DNA of 64,000 bases from contig NZ_JH993797.1 in assembly GCF_000316115.1 (NCBI RefSeq), forward strand, positions 1,164,486 through 1,228,485, in the 5' to 3' direction. Below, piece after piece: positions 26,169-35,134 of the stretch. The DNA comes from Leptolyngbya sp. PCC 7375 (GTDB lineage Bacteria; Cyanobacteriota; Cyanobacteriia; Phormidesmidales; Phormidesmidaceae). The translations under genes and the position numbers were made by a program. Position 1 is the stretch's first letter. Every line of letters begins with the position of its first letter. Under the pieces are notes generated by a model. It searched no databases. It saw nothing but the letters and a program-made list of their open reading frames with translations, and was not told the origin of the DNA.

Positions 26169-27764
26169 CCAGCCCTCTAAAGGTGGTTTTAGCTATGTTT
26201 AATATTCCCAGCAACCTTTTATTTGCAGGCCATTGACCGGTTCGATGCTCTGAAATTGGGTTCTACATTCTCAAAATCAGTTAATAAAAACCTTAAAGGA
26301 AGGAGCCTAAATTCCATTTTGCCCTTCAATGATTCGTACGATTATCGATAGTTGCGAGTGTCATTGTAGCCATGATTTTGGGTGAGGTCTTTGACCGGTT
26401 CATTTCAGAAAGTCCCCTGAGTGTCATGCTCAGAGTGCTGTTAGAACAAAGTTTACCGACCGATGAGGTCGATGCGCTATTTGAGCAAGAAGCTCAGTAC
26501 CAGTATGAACGGACCTTGCTGTTTTCAACCGTGGTCCGTCTAATGAGTTTGGTGGTCTGTGGGATCTCCCCATCGATCAATGCAGCCTATCAATCTCAGG
26601 CCAAAGGGATTGGTGTCAGAGTCCAGTCGGTATATAACAAGCTCAATGGTCTCGAACCTCAAATCATTGAAGCCCTAGTGCGTCATGGAGTAGGTAAGGC
26701 TCAAGCCTTGATTGAGCACCTTGGGGGAGCCTTGGCCCCACTGCTACCCGGCTATCGCATCAAAATTATCGATGGAAATCATTTGGCTGCTACCGACCGC
26801 CGCTTAGACGTGCTTCGCTCCCAGGGAAGTGCGCCGTTACCGGGCCATGCGTTGGTGATTCTAGACCCGAGATTACAGTTGGCCATTGACGTGTTTTCTT
26901 GTGAAGATGGCCACGCTCCAAGAACGTGCCTTGTTGGGTCGGGTGTTGGCCACCGTTGTCAGTGGCGATGTGTGGATGGCCGACCGTAATTTTTGCACCT
27001 TGGGGTTTATCGGTGGACTCCACAGTCGTGCCGCCTTCTTTGTGCTCCGTCAGCATGGCAACTTACCTTGGAGTGTCCTGAGTCCCTTAGAAATCAAAGG
27101 TGAGAGTCAGACGGGTTTCGTCTTCGAACAGACCATCCAAGTGGTTATCAATGAGACGATCCAGATCCCGTTACGTCGCATTGTTGTCCGACTCACTCAG
27201 TCCACCCGTGATGGTGACACTGAACTGGCCATTATCTCCAATCTGCCCCAGTCCGATGCCTCTGCCATCGAGATTGCTGGACTGTATCAACGCCGCTGGC
27301 GAATTGAACGGCTCTTTCAAGTCCTTGATCAATGTTTTCGGGGCGAAATCGATACCTTGGCCTACCCGAGAGCGGCCTTATTCGGGTTCTGCATGGCCCT
27401 CATTTGCTACAACGTACTGGCCGTTATCAAAGCTGCCATGCGTAGCGTCCATGGCGCTGGCAAAATTGAGGCAGGCATTTCTTACTATTACCTGGCCGAT
27501 GAAATCCGACGGGTCTATGATGGCATGATGATTGCCATTCCTCCGGCTCAATGGAAACCGCTTGCACGTCTTGATGAGACACAGACCACAGAGCTGTTTC
27601 AGCAATTAGCGACGAAAATGGACCTCTCCAAATTTTGCTCACACCCGAGAGGAAAAAAGAAAAAAGTCTCCAAACCAAAACCTTCTAAAAATAAGCCGCA
27701 TGTTTCCACTGCTCGCTTACTGGCCCAAAAAAGACAGTCCAAAAAAGCACCTTGAAAGGGCTGG
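26169..27764 (+). mobile_element. 1,596-bp IS4-family element with 9-bp target duplication
   Basis: The ends are imperfect inverted repeats, CCAGCCCTCTAAAGGTGG at 26169-26186 and the complement of CCAGCCCTTTCAAGGTGC at 27747-27764. Direct repeats TTCTGGAGC flank it at 26160-26168 and 27765-27773. It carries one IS4-type transposase locus on the plus strand. Confidence 0.88.
26372..27755 (+). pseudogene. IS4-family transposase with one frameshift
   Basis: Two plus-strand frames (26372-26989 and 26886-27755) make one IS4-type DDE transposase of about 460 residues. The first has the catalytic IKIIDGNHLAATDRR and the second has DVWMADRNFCTLGF and RRWRIERLFQVLDQ, the YREK-type box with the third acid. 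The switch is near 26920: the sequence CACGCTCCAAGAACG needs one base fewer to read GHAQERALLG. A 1-base insertion is the simplest explanation. The C-terminus is lysine-rich. Confidence 0.82.
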
Positions 27765-27832
27765 TTCTGGAGCCGCAACGACCATAGCCATACCTACTAA
27801 ACTGCATAGCCAATATCTCAACAGGTTCTAAT

Positions 27833-30043
27833 TTAAGTCCCATGCTGGCTTTCCCATGCAGCCCTAACTAGACGAATTTCATTATAGTCAAAGGTTTCGC
27901 CAAGTTCATCACGGATAGTTCTTAAGGAATGGGAGCCTACTTTTTCAATGGCTTCAAAGATTGGCACCTGGCGTTCTGGTGATACTAGAGCGTTGAGATC
28001 GACATCTTGCCCCATTTCAATTAGCTGATTTAGATGTTCGATAATTGTGCCCAAGCGTAACCCTCGCTCCAGGGCAATTTCGGATGGAGATAGCCCCTGT
28101 TGGTGAAGCTGATGGGTGATGATATAGGTGGATGTTAATTCGTTAGACGATCGGCGTGTCTCTGTTGTGGCAGGGGAGCTAGTAATGTTGTTATTTGGCG
28201 TCAGATTATGGGACTGGCAGAAGTGCTGAATTTCATTGGTAAACACCTGACCATATTGCTCAAGCTTCCGTCTGCCCACACCGGAGATAGTAGCAAATGC
28301 CTCAGTGGTGATGGGTCGCTGCTGCGCCATCTGCCGCAGGCTAGCATCAGCAAACACGATGTAAGGTGGAACGGATTGTTCATCCGCTAACCGCTTGCGT
28401 AGACTGCGTAGTTGCTCTAACAACAGAGTTTCGTCAGCGTTAAGCTGGACTTCATCGCTGGCCTTAGTGGCCTTGGTAGATTCAGCTCGTTGGAAGACGT
28501 GAATATTCACTGGAATCTCTTTCTTTAAGACCTGCCAGCTACCCGAGTTGAGCTTAAGGACAGAATAGCCGTCGGTTGTTTCTGCTAATAGCTCTTGATG
28601 CAAAAGAGACCGACATAGCTGTCGCCAGTCATCCACACTATGGTCTTGACCAATGCCATAGGTAGAAAGCTGATCGTGTCCGAGTTCCATTAATCTCTTT
28701 TTGCGAGAACCGCGCAGCACATCGATAATATGATTCATGCCAAATCTCTCTTGACAGCGGGCAACGCAGGAGAGAAACTTCTGGGCTTCAATGGTCCAAT
28801 CTTCTAGCGGTACAGGATTTAGGCAGTTGTCACAGTTCTGGCAGTTTCCAGGAAAACTCTCACCAAAGTAGCTGAGCTGAATTTTACGACGGCAGACCGC
28901 ACTCTCAGCATAGTTAATCACATGGCGTAACTGCTGACGAGCAATCCGCTGTTCTTGCTCATCCGGCTTTTGACTAATTAGATACTCCACGGTAGCCACA
29001 TCAGCGTAGCTAAAGAAAACGGTACAGTTGGCCGGATCGCCATCACGACCGGCTCGCCCCGATTCTTGGTAGTAGCTTTCGATGGTACGTGGCAGGTCGT
29101 AGTGAATGACAAATCGCACATCGGGTTTGTTAATGCCCATGCCAAAGGCAATGGTGGCCACAATAATGCGCACATCATCTCGAATAAACTGCTCTTGATT
29201 TCCCTGGCGTTCCTTCGCACTTAGACCAGCGTGATACGGCAGGGCAGAGATCCCATCTTGCTTCAGACGAAACGCAATTTCATTAACCCGTTTGCGACTC
29301 AGGCAATAGATGATACCGGCACCCGACTGCTGTTTGACCAGCTTCAATAAATGGTCATAACTCTGTTTTGTCTTTGGCGTTACCTCGTAATACAGATTTT
29401 GTCGGTTAAACCCTGAGACAAATACCTGAGGGTCGTTGAGGCGTAGCTGTTGAATAATGTCTTGCCGAACGCGCTCAGTGGCGGTGGCGGTTAATGCCAT
29501 GACAGGCACCTGGGGGAACTGCTGCTTCAGCTGAAAAAGCTGGCGATACTCCGGTCGAAAATCGTGACCCCATTCCGAAACACAGTGGGCTTCATCAATG
29601 GCAAAAGCACTGAGGCCAACGGTTTGCTGTATTTGTTCCAACAGTGGCCAAAAACTGGGATTCATCAGGCGCTCAGGGGCAAGGTAAAGCAGCTTGATGT
29701 CGCCCCTGAGCAGCGCCTGCTCGCGATCGCGCACCTCGTTGAAGGTCAAACTACTATTGAGAAAGGTAGCGGCAATGCCATTGTCCTCCAGGCTACGCAC
29801 CTGATCCTGCATCAAGGCAATCAGGGGAGAGACCACAATCGTGACCCCTAAACGCAGTAGGGCCGGTAGCTGATAACACAGAGACTTACCTCCACCTGTG
29901 GGCATAATTACCAACACATCCTGATTTTTTAGGACTTGCTCAATGATGGCTCGTTGGTAATGGCGAAAGTCGTCATAGCCAAAGAAGTGCTTAAGAGCGG
30001 CCTCTAAAGACGGAAACGATGCGATGGTCGGTGCGCTAGCCAT
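27833..30043 (-). CDS. recQ: RecQ ATP-dependent DNA helicase
   Basis: A 736-residue RecQ helicase. Walker A is PTGGGKSLCYQLP with K53, the DEAH box reads AFAIDEAHCVSEWGHDFRPEY near residue 150, and motif VI is QESGRAGRDG near residue 330. A zinc-binding cysteine set (CRRKIQL...CQNCDNC) and RQC winged-helix domain follow, then an HRDC domain (about 540-620) and a C-terminal helix-turn-helix module with HQQGLSPSEIALERGL. It unwinds DNA during repair and recombination restart. There is no frameshift, and the length is normal for the long bacterial form. Confidence 0.95.
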   Translation of the reverse strand: MASAPTIASFPSLEAALKHFFGYDDFRHYQRAIIEQVLKNQDVLVIMPTGGGKSLCYQLPALLRLGVTIVVSPLIALMQDQVRSLEDNGIAATFLNSSLTFNEVRDREQALLRGDIKLLYLAPERLMNPSFWPLLEQIQQTVGLSAFAIDEAHCVSEWGHDFRPEYRQLFQLKQQFPQVPVMALTATATERVRQDIIQQLRLNDPQVFVSGFNRQNLYYEVTPKTKQSYDHLLKLVKQQSGAGIIYCLSRKRVNEIAFRLKQDGISALPYHAGLSAKERQGNQEQFIRDDVRIIVATIAFGMGINKPDVRFVIHYDLPRTIESYYQESGRAGRDGDPANCTVFFSYADVATVEYLISQKPDEQEQRIARQQLRHVINYAESAVCRRKIQLSYFGESFPGNCQNCDNCLNPVPLEDWTIEAQKFLSCVARCQERFGMNHIIDVLRGSRKKRLMELGHDQLSTYGIGQDHSVDDWRQLCRSLLHQELLAETTDGYSVLKLNSGSWQVLKKEIPVNIHVFQRAESTKATKASDEVQLNADETLLLEQLRSLRKRLADEQSVPPYIVFADASLRQMAQQRPITTEAFATISGVGRRKLEQYGQVFTNEIQHFCQSHNLTPNNNITSSPATTETRRSSNELTSTYIITHQLHQQGLSPSEIALERGLRLGTIIEHLNQLIEMGQDVDLNALVSPERQVPIFEAIEKVGSHSLRTIRDELGETFDYNEIRLVRAAWESQHGT

Positions 30044-30429
30044 AGATGCATAGAATTCATCGGCTATTTATTTTAGTCGCCGTGGGGTAAATGCCAACGG
30101 GGGATGTTGACTAAAATTAGGACTTAAGACTGGTTCACTTCTGAATTCTAAAAGTCAGTGCTTTTGCTGAAGTGAGTCGATATCTCAGGGATTTCCCCCA
30201 TGCCCTAGGCCCCAGTCCCTACGCCCTGCTCCCTACATTTCCAGCAAAATGCCTTGATATCTCAGGAATTTCCCTATGTTTGCCCTTCATTTTTGCCGTT
30301 GTTTTATAAAGTAATGTAAACGTTTTGACGTCAAAACGGCTTGACGGCTTGACGGCATCAAATAAGGTCGGTATGTTTACTCCATGGGTAAGATGCCCCA
30401 CGAATTAACTTCTATTTATTAAGGTTGAT
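30044..30429. promoter_or_regulatory. Intergenic region with an 18-bp palindrome and TTGACG repeats
   Basis: This gap separates divergent recQ and the ribbon-helix-helix gene. At 30321-30338 lies a perfect 18-bp palindrome, CGTTTTGACGTCAAAACG, followed by two direct TTGACGG copies at 30341 and 30349. The TTGACG half-site thus appears four times in 31 bases, about 90 bases upstream of the regulator gene. This is a plausible operator for that protein. Two copies of GATATCTCAGG.ATTTCCC occur at about 30179 and 30254. No gene is supported here. Confidence 0.7.
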
Positions 30430-30762
30430 ATGCAAGGTAAGCAGAAGGTCACTCTTTATATGCACGATGACCTGCACCGTCAGCTCAAAATTCGCGCTGC
30501 GGTAGATGGAGAACCCATGTCTACCTTGGCTGAGCGGGCAATTGGGTTTTATCTGAATCACTCCGATGTTGTCGAAGGGGTTCAGGGTTCAGCCCACTTG
30601 GTGTACGACTGCCCCGCTTGTACGACTTCTGTGGTGCTGAGAGATGGTGACCTGATGGCGGTTGATGCTCACGCCGACTTGCATGCAGAATCTTTGACTG
30701 AGGTGCCTGACGTTGTGCCTAGCTCGGTGCGTTCTGACGAAGGGGAGTTGGTGCCCTGTTGA
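30430..30762 (+). CDS. Ribbon-helix-helix family small regulator
   Basis: A 110-residue protein whose first 50 residues look like a ribbon-helix-helix DNA-binding domain: KVTLYMHDDLHRQLKIRAAV gives the strand and first helix, and EPMSTLAERAIGFYL the second. The remainder has a CPACTTSVVLRDGD segment with two cysteines and an acidic tail with a final cysteine, so metal or redox sensing is possible but unproven. It lies 100 bases upstream of ycf46 on the same strand, so they may form an operon. The palindrome upstream is a likely autoregulatory site. Confidence 0.75.
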   Translation: MQGKQKVTLYMHDDLHRQLKIRAAVDGEPMSTLAERAIGFYLNHSDVVEGVQGSAHLVYDCPACTTSVVLRDGDLMAVDAHADLHAESLTEVPDVVPSSVRSDEGELVPC

Positions 30763-30862
30763 GTGAAATCTGTAGCCCTTGAGTTGCGGTTTGTAAGTTG
30801 TAACCGTATTTCTATTGGGTTTAGTTAGTCTGTTGGTATCGGTCGGCGTTGAGAGGATAAAA

Positions 30863-32374
30863 ATGATGAAAGAAGAGCTCCAGGTCCTAATTAAGGCTCA
30901 GTATCCTCTGATTTACTTGCTCACGTTTGAGGAAGAAAGAGCGGAGCGGACAATCGCGGCGATTACTAAGCAGCAGCCCCAGAGACGTATGTATACGTGG
31001 ACGGTGACCCACGGTATTGTTGAATACGGTCAAACTCGGGGGTCTCAAAATGGCAACACCGTTTCTCCTGAGGCGGCCATTGATTGGGTGATCCGTCAGA
31101 AAGATCCTGGTATTTATATATTTAAGGATTTGCACCCATTTATGGACTCGCCAGCGGTGACGCGATGTTTGAGGGATGCGATCGCAAGTTTCAAAGGCAC
31201 CAATAAGACAATTATGCTGATGTCTCCAGTGCAGGAGATTCCGGTAGAGCTAGAAAAAGAAGTAGTAGTCCTAGACTTCTCTATGCCTACCATGGGCGAA
31301 TTGAATCAGGTGCTGACTGCGGAATTGACTAAGGCCCACAGTGCCAACATTACAACTGACGTCCGTGAAAAGCTTTTGAAAGCAGCCCTAGGCCTGACTG
31401 AAGATGAAGCGGAGAAAGTATTTCGTAAATCCCGAGTCGTTTCAGGAAAGCTGACTGAATCAGAGGTAGACATTGTTCTGTCTGAGAAAAAGCAGCTGAT
31501 TCGTCGCAACGGTATCCTGGAATATATAGAAGAGGATGAGACCCTTGATTCGGTGGGTGGTTTAGAAGAGCTGAAGCGCTGGCTGAGGCAACGTTCTAAT
31601 GCATTTACTGAGCGGGCGCGTGAGTATGGTTTGCCCCAGCCAAAAGGAATGTTGATTCTGGGTGTTCCCGGCTGTGGTAAGTCTCTAATTGCCAAGACCA
31701 CGGCTCGCCTGTGGGGTCTGCCCCTGTTGCGGTTAGATATTGGCCGAGTGTATGACGGTTCCATGGTGGGTCGTTCTGAGGCCAACTTGCGCAGTGCATT
31801 ACGTACAGCTGAATCAATTTCGCCAGCCATTCTCTTTATTGATGAGATCGATAAAGCCTTTGCAGGCGGTGCCGGTTCTGCTGATTCTGACGGGGGTACC
31901 TCTAGCCGTATTTTTGGTAGCTTTCTGACCTGGATGCAAGAAAAGAATTCGCCAGTGTTTGTCATGGCAACGGCTAACCGGGTAGAACGGTTACCCAGTG
32001 AGTTCTTGCGTAAAGGTCGTTTTGACGAAATCTTCTTTGTAGATCTACCCAATGAAGAAGAACGTAAGGAAATATTTAGAATTCACCTCAGTAAGCGCCG
32101 CCGCGATATCGAACGATTTGATTTCGATCAGCTTACTAAGGTATGTGAAGGTTTTTCGGGGGCGGAGATTGAACAGGGTTTAATCTCTGCAATGTATGAA
32201 GCGTTTGCCCAAGGTCGTGAGTTTAATCAACTCGATATTATTGCCGCTATTCGGGCGACCTTGCCGTTATCTAAGACCATGAGTGAACAGGTAACGGCGC
32301 TTCGCGATTGGGCACGACAACGTGCTCGCCCCGCAGCTTCATCCGTCGCTGAATATCAGCGGATGGAGTTTTAA
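30863..32374 (+). CDS. ycf46: Ycf46-type AAA+ ATPase
   Basis: A 503-residue AAA+ protein of the Ycf46 family, conserved in cyanobacteria and red-algal plastids. The N-terminal ~235 residues are the family-specific domain. The ATPase module has Walker A GVPGCGKS near residue 268, Walker B AILFIDEIDKA near residue 325, and an arginine-finger region RKGRFDEIFFVDLP near residue 385. In Synechocystis the family has been linked to inorganic-carbon utilisation. The paired ATG codons at 30863/30866 begin the conserved MKEELQVLIKAQYPLIYL. The upstream extension has no support. Confidence 0.92.
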   Translation: MMKEELQVLIKAQYPLIYLLTFEEERAERTIAAITKQQPQRRMYTWTVTHGIVEYGQTRGSQNGNTVSPEAAIDWVIRQKDPGIYIFKDLHPFMDSPAVTRCLRDAIASFKGTNKTIMLMSPVQEIPVELEKEVVVLDFSMPTMGELNQVLTAELTKAHSANITTDVREKLLKAALGLTEDEAEKVFRKSRVVSGKLTESEVDIVLSEKKQLIRRNGILEYIEEDETLDSVGGLEELKRWLRQRSNAFTERAREYGLPQPKGMLILGVPGCGKSLIAKTTARLWGLPLLRLDIGRVYDGSMVGRSEANLRSALRTAESISPAILFIDEIDKAFAGGAGSADSDGGTSSRIFGSFLTWMQEKNSPVFVMATANRVERLPSEFLRKGRFDEIFFVDLPNEEERKEIFRIHLSKRRRDIERFDFDQLTKVCEGFSGAEIEQGLISAMYEAFAQGREFNQLDIIAAIRATLPLSKTMSEQVTALRDWARQRARPAASSVAEYQRMEF

Positions 32375-32532
32375 CAGGCTTTTGTTAGGGGTTCTCCCTG
32401 GCAAAGGGCTAACCTTAAGGGTTAGCAGTTTTTGAAGCAATGGCTTAGCAAATAACCATCTTTAATTTGTTAATCTATTGGCTTTGCGTTTTTAGTTCTG
32501 TATCTCTCATTTTCCTACTGGAGGAAACACCA

Positions 32533-32883
32533 ATGTCTCATTTTAGTACTCTACGCACTAAGATCACTGAAGCTGAAATTCTCACTTCTTCTCTGAAGGA
32601 CCTCGGCATCTCTGTTAAGAATGATGCTGATGTTCGTGGCTACAACGGTCAGCGCGTACGTGCTGACATCGTAGCTGTTCTAGAAGGTGAGTATGATCTA
32701 GGCTGGTCTCGCAATACTGACGGCTCCTTTGATCTAATTGCTGACCTTTGGGGTGTTGCTAAGAAGCATAATCAAACTGAGCTAATCAACTCCATTAACC
32801 AGAAGTATGCCGTTAACCGAACTTTAGCTGAGGTTAAGCGCCCTGGGTTGCAGAATGCGAACGTGAAGCTAGTACTTCAGTAG
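32533..32883 (+). CDS. ycf35: Ycf35 / DUF1257 protein
   Basis: A 116-residue Ycf35-family protein, with MSHFSTLRTKITEAEILTSS at the start and GEYDLGWSRNTDGSFDLIADLWG in the core. Its function is unknown, but ycf46 and ycf35 neighbour each other in many cyanobacteria. ATG at 32533 has a TGGAGGAAAC ribosome-binding site, whereas the in-frame extension upstream is a hydrophobic stretch absent from the family. A strong terminator follows. Confidence 0.92.
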   Translation: MSHFSTLRTKITEAEILTSSLKDLGISVKNDADVRGYNGQRVRADIVAVLEGEYDLGWSRNTDGSFDLIADLWGVAKKHNQTELINSINQKYAVNRTLAEVKRPGLQNANVKLVLQ

Positions 32884-32925
32884 CAAGACTACTGCTGCTT
32901 CCTATACGCGTTCCCGCGCAGTGTT

Positions 32926-32955
32926 AAGCTGGCTCATTAAGAGCCAGCTTTTTTG
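32926..32955 (+). terminator. Rho-independent terminator after ycf35
   Basis: A perfect 10-bp stem AAGCTGGCTC / GAGCCAGCTT with a 5-base loop is followed by a run of T. It lies 43 bases after the ycf35 stop and should end the RHH-ycf46-ycf35 transcription unit. Confidence 0.92.
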
Positions 32956-33128
32956 TTGGTGTGGTGATGAGTGAAAAAATAATGAGAATTATTAGAGAAT
33001 AAAATACTGTGAGATATCAGCTAATGAGAAGTCTCTCATGCTTATCAATTTGATGGCAAAATTCAATAGTTTTAAGTTCTTGCTTTCTCTCTTAAGCGCT
33101 ATGATTTCAAATAGATATACAAAGGATC

Positions 33129-33452
33129 ATGAAGACGACTGCTGCGACTATTTCTAATGACGTTCTGCCACTTTTTCAAGCATTTTCAGAACCCTACCGT
33201 TTACAAGTAATTGAGTTATTGCGCGAGCGCGAGTTATGTGCCTGCGATATCGCGAATCATTTAGGCATTAGTGCCTCTAAGCTCTCTTTTCACCTCAAAA
33301 CGCTGCGTGAAGCCGGATTAATCCAGGGTCGGCAGGAAGGACGTTGGATTTACTATCGGCTAAACTTACCCCAGTTTGTGGTGCTAGAGCAGTATGTATC
33401 GGAGTTTCGACGCTTAAGTCCAATTCTTCCTGCACGCAATTGTCCAAGTTAA
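33129..33452 (+). CDS. ArsR-family metalloid/redox repressor
   Basis: A 107-residue ArsR/SmtB winged-helix regulator. The recognition helix is ISASKLSFHLKTLREAGLI at about 47-65, and the wing has GRWIYYRL. ELCACD at 35-40 gives C37 and C39 in the classical As(III)-sensing position, and there is one more cysteine at residue 105. No arsenite pump gene is adjacent, so the effector may be another thiophile or a persulfide. It is convergent with the Nit1-type gene at 33472-33756. Confidence 0.88.
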   Translation: MKTTAATISNDVLPLFQAFSEPYRLQVIELLRERELCACDIANHLGISASKLSFHLKTLREAGLIQGRQEGRWIYYRLNLPQFVVLEQYVSEFRRLSPILPARNCPS

Positions 33453-33471
33453 ACCATGATTGAATAAATCA

Positions 33472-33756
33472 TTATTGAAACTTTAGAACGGTGACTTTAC
33501 TGTCAGGCTGTTCTAAATACCGCTGAGCAGTGTCTTCAATTTTTTGTAACTGTCCCATGGCTAGGCCACAGGGGAAACCATATTTAGCCTTAACTCGATC
33601 GCTAGCAATCTGAAGAGAGTCTCGAGAGCGCTGTAGAAATTCAGTGATGGTATAAGACTCACCTACTTGAAAGTATTCTTGTACTACCAGTGAAGGAGAA
33701 TAACAGCTTTCCTGCTGACCGTCTGGCCACTGGATATGAAATCGGATCTCAGGCAT
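33472..33756 (-). CDS. MSMEG_0570-family nitrogen-starvation protein
   Basis: A 94-residue protein of the MSMEG_0570 family: MPEIRFHIQWPDGQQESCYSPSLVV at the start and RDSLQIASDRVKAKYGFPCGLAMGQL in the middle. This small family belongs to the Nit1/Sll0783-type cluster induced by nitrogen starvation. It is expected to be cytoplasmic, with no known activity. It is divergent from the amidohydrolase gene at 33893. The shared gap (33757-33892) must hold both promoters. Confidence 0.85.
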   Translation of the reverse strand: MPEIRFHIQWPDGQQESCYSPSLVVQEYFQVGESYTITEFLQRSRDSLQIASDRVKAKYGFPCGLAMGQLQKIEDTAQRYLEQPDSKVTVLKFQ

Positions 33757-33892
33757 GATGCTTATAACAGATGGGATAGTAGAGTATAGAACTGCCTAAA
33801 TTGGCATATATATTCATATAACCACGATAATGGGAACTGTTTTCGATCATCTGTAACAGACATTTGAGTTGTGCTAAGGCAGGGGATAGCAG

Positions 33893-35134
33893 ATGGTCAT
33901 AACGCTGAAAATTGTCGATGCCACATTGCCGGGACGAGAGGGGCGCTGGTCAATCGCCATGCAAGGGGGTGTCATAACTGAGGTTGCACCTCGGATCGAT
34001 GCCTCTGCCCAGCTAACCTTAAAGGCTAAGGGCAAGCTGGTTCTCCCAGGTTTGGTGGATGGCCATTTACATTTGGATAAGGCTCTGTTGCTGACTCAAC
34101 GTCCTGCCGAAACTGGCACATTTCAAGAAGCGTTGACAGAAACGGGGAATCTTAAACAGCGTTTCACCATTGAGGATATCCAATCGCGGGCTCGCGATGT
34201 GATCAAACGCGAGATTAACTTTGGCACAACCCTCATGCGCAGTCATGTAGAGGTTGATCCAATACTACAGCTAACAGCAATGGAGGCATTGCTCCCGTTG
34301 AAGCAGGAGTATGCCTGGGGACTGACGCTGCAGCTAGCTGTATTTGCCCAGGAGGGCATTACCCATCAGCCGGGCACGGTGGATTTATTGCGACAGGCCA
34401 TGACCATGGGGGGGGACGTGATTGGTTCGGCCCCTTATGTTGATCCAGATCCAGAGCAAAATATTCGCATCATTTTTGACCTGGCCCAGGAGTTTGACTG
34501 TGATGTTGATTTTCACCTGGACTTTTTGGATGATGACTCGCCGTTGTTGTTGCCCACAGTTGTTGAAGAAACCCTAAGGCGTGGTTGGCAAGGTCGGGTG
34601 TGTTTAGGACATATGACAAAGCTAGCCGGACTCACACCCGAGATTTTGCGAGAAATGGCTGCGATGTTACAAGATGCGGGTATCTCGGTTTTGGCCCTGC
34701 CTGCCACTGATCTTTATATGATGGGGCGAAAAGATAGTCATAATGTGCGACGTGGCGTGGCCCCTATTGATCAGCTGATGAATGATGGGGTGACCGTCGG
34801 GATCGCCACTAACAATATCCAAAATCTGTTTACTCCCTTTGGGGATGGGGATGTGTTAAAGATTTGCACCCTGCTTGCCCAAACGTTGCAGCTGGGCACG
34901 GCTGAGAGTCATATCCAATGTTTAGAAATGGCGACGACCTCCGCTGCTAAGGCCATTGGTGTGAACAATTACGGTATTGCTCCTGGGAATGTGGCAGACC
35001 TGGTGTTAATCAGTGCAAATTCTGCTTCTGAGGCCATGGGCACTGCGCCCATAGAGCGTCGTGTGATTAAACGCGGAAAGGTTGTTGCTGAGACCCATAC
35101 TCAGCGTATATTGTTAAGCCCTGAGGTCAGCTGA
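33893..35134 (+). CDS. Amidohydrolase, cytosine-deaminase-like
   Basis: A 413-residue metal-dependent hydrolase of the amidohydrolase superfamily. The HxH metal motif is GLVDGHLHLDKA with H58 and H60; further ligands are in DVDFHLDFLDDD and CLGHMTKLAGL, and the aspartate is in VGIATNNIQNLFTPFGDGD-type strand 8. The family acts on cytosine, isoguanine or cyclic ureides; the exact substrate is not evident. Such amidohydrolases accompany the MSMEG_0565-0570 gene set. Its last 34 bases overlap the end of the convergent glycosyltransferase gene. Confidence 0.85.
   Translation: MVITLKIVDATLPGREGRWSIAMQGGVITEVAPRIDASAQLTLKAKGKLVLPGLVDGHLHLDKALLLTQRPAETGTFQEALTETGNLKQRFTIEDIQSRARDVIKREINFGTTLMRSHVEVDPILQLTAMEALLPLKQEYAWGLTLQLAVFAQEGITHQPGTVDLLRQAMTMGGDVIGSAPYVDPDPEQNIRIIFDLAQEFDCDVDFHLDFLDDDSPLLLPTVVEETLRRGWQGRVCLGHMTKLAGLTPEILREMAAMLQDAGISVLALPATDLYMMGRKDSHNVRRGVAPIDQLMNDGVTVGIATNNIQNLFTPFGDGDVLKICTLLAQTLQLGTAESHIQCLEMATTSAAKAIGVNNYGIAPGNVADLVLISANSASEAMGTAPIERRVIKRGKVVAETHTQRILLSPEVS

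Larger units (their letters stand above)
25947..27791 (-). pseudogene. 79-residue gene next to recQ, interrupted by an IS4-type element
   Basis: The minus-strand gene starts at ATG 27791, 41 bases after the recQ stop, and reads MAMVVAAPEPK. It is cut by the IS at 26169-27764. Removing the IS and one 9-bp duplicate (TTCTGGAGC) joins 27765-27791 to 25947-26159 and gives a 240-base frame coding 79 residues without any stop. The right part has EQVYVEVSQSLTFPQVEKEH and ends EIEAVQMLRQWIQ. I recognise no family. Position suggests it was co-transcribed with recQ. Confidence 0.75.
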
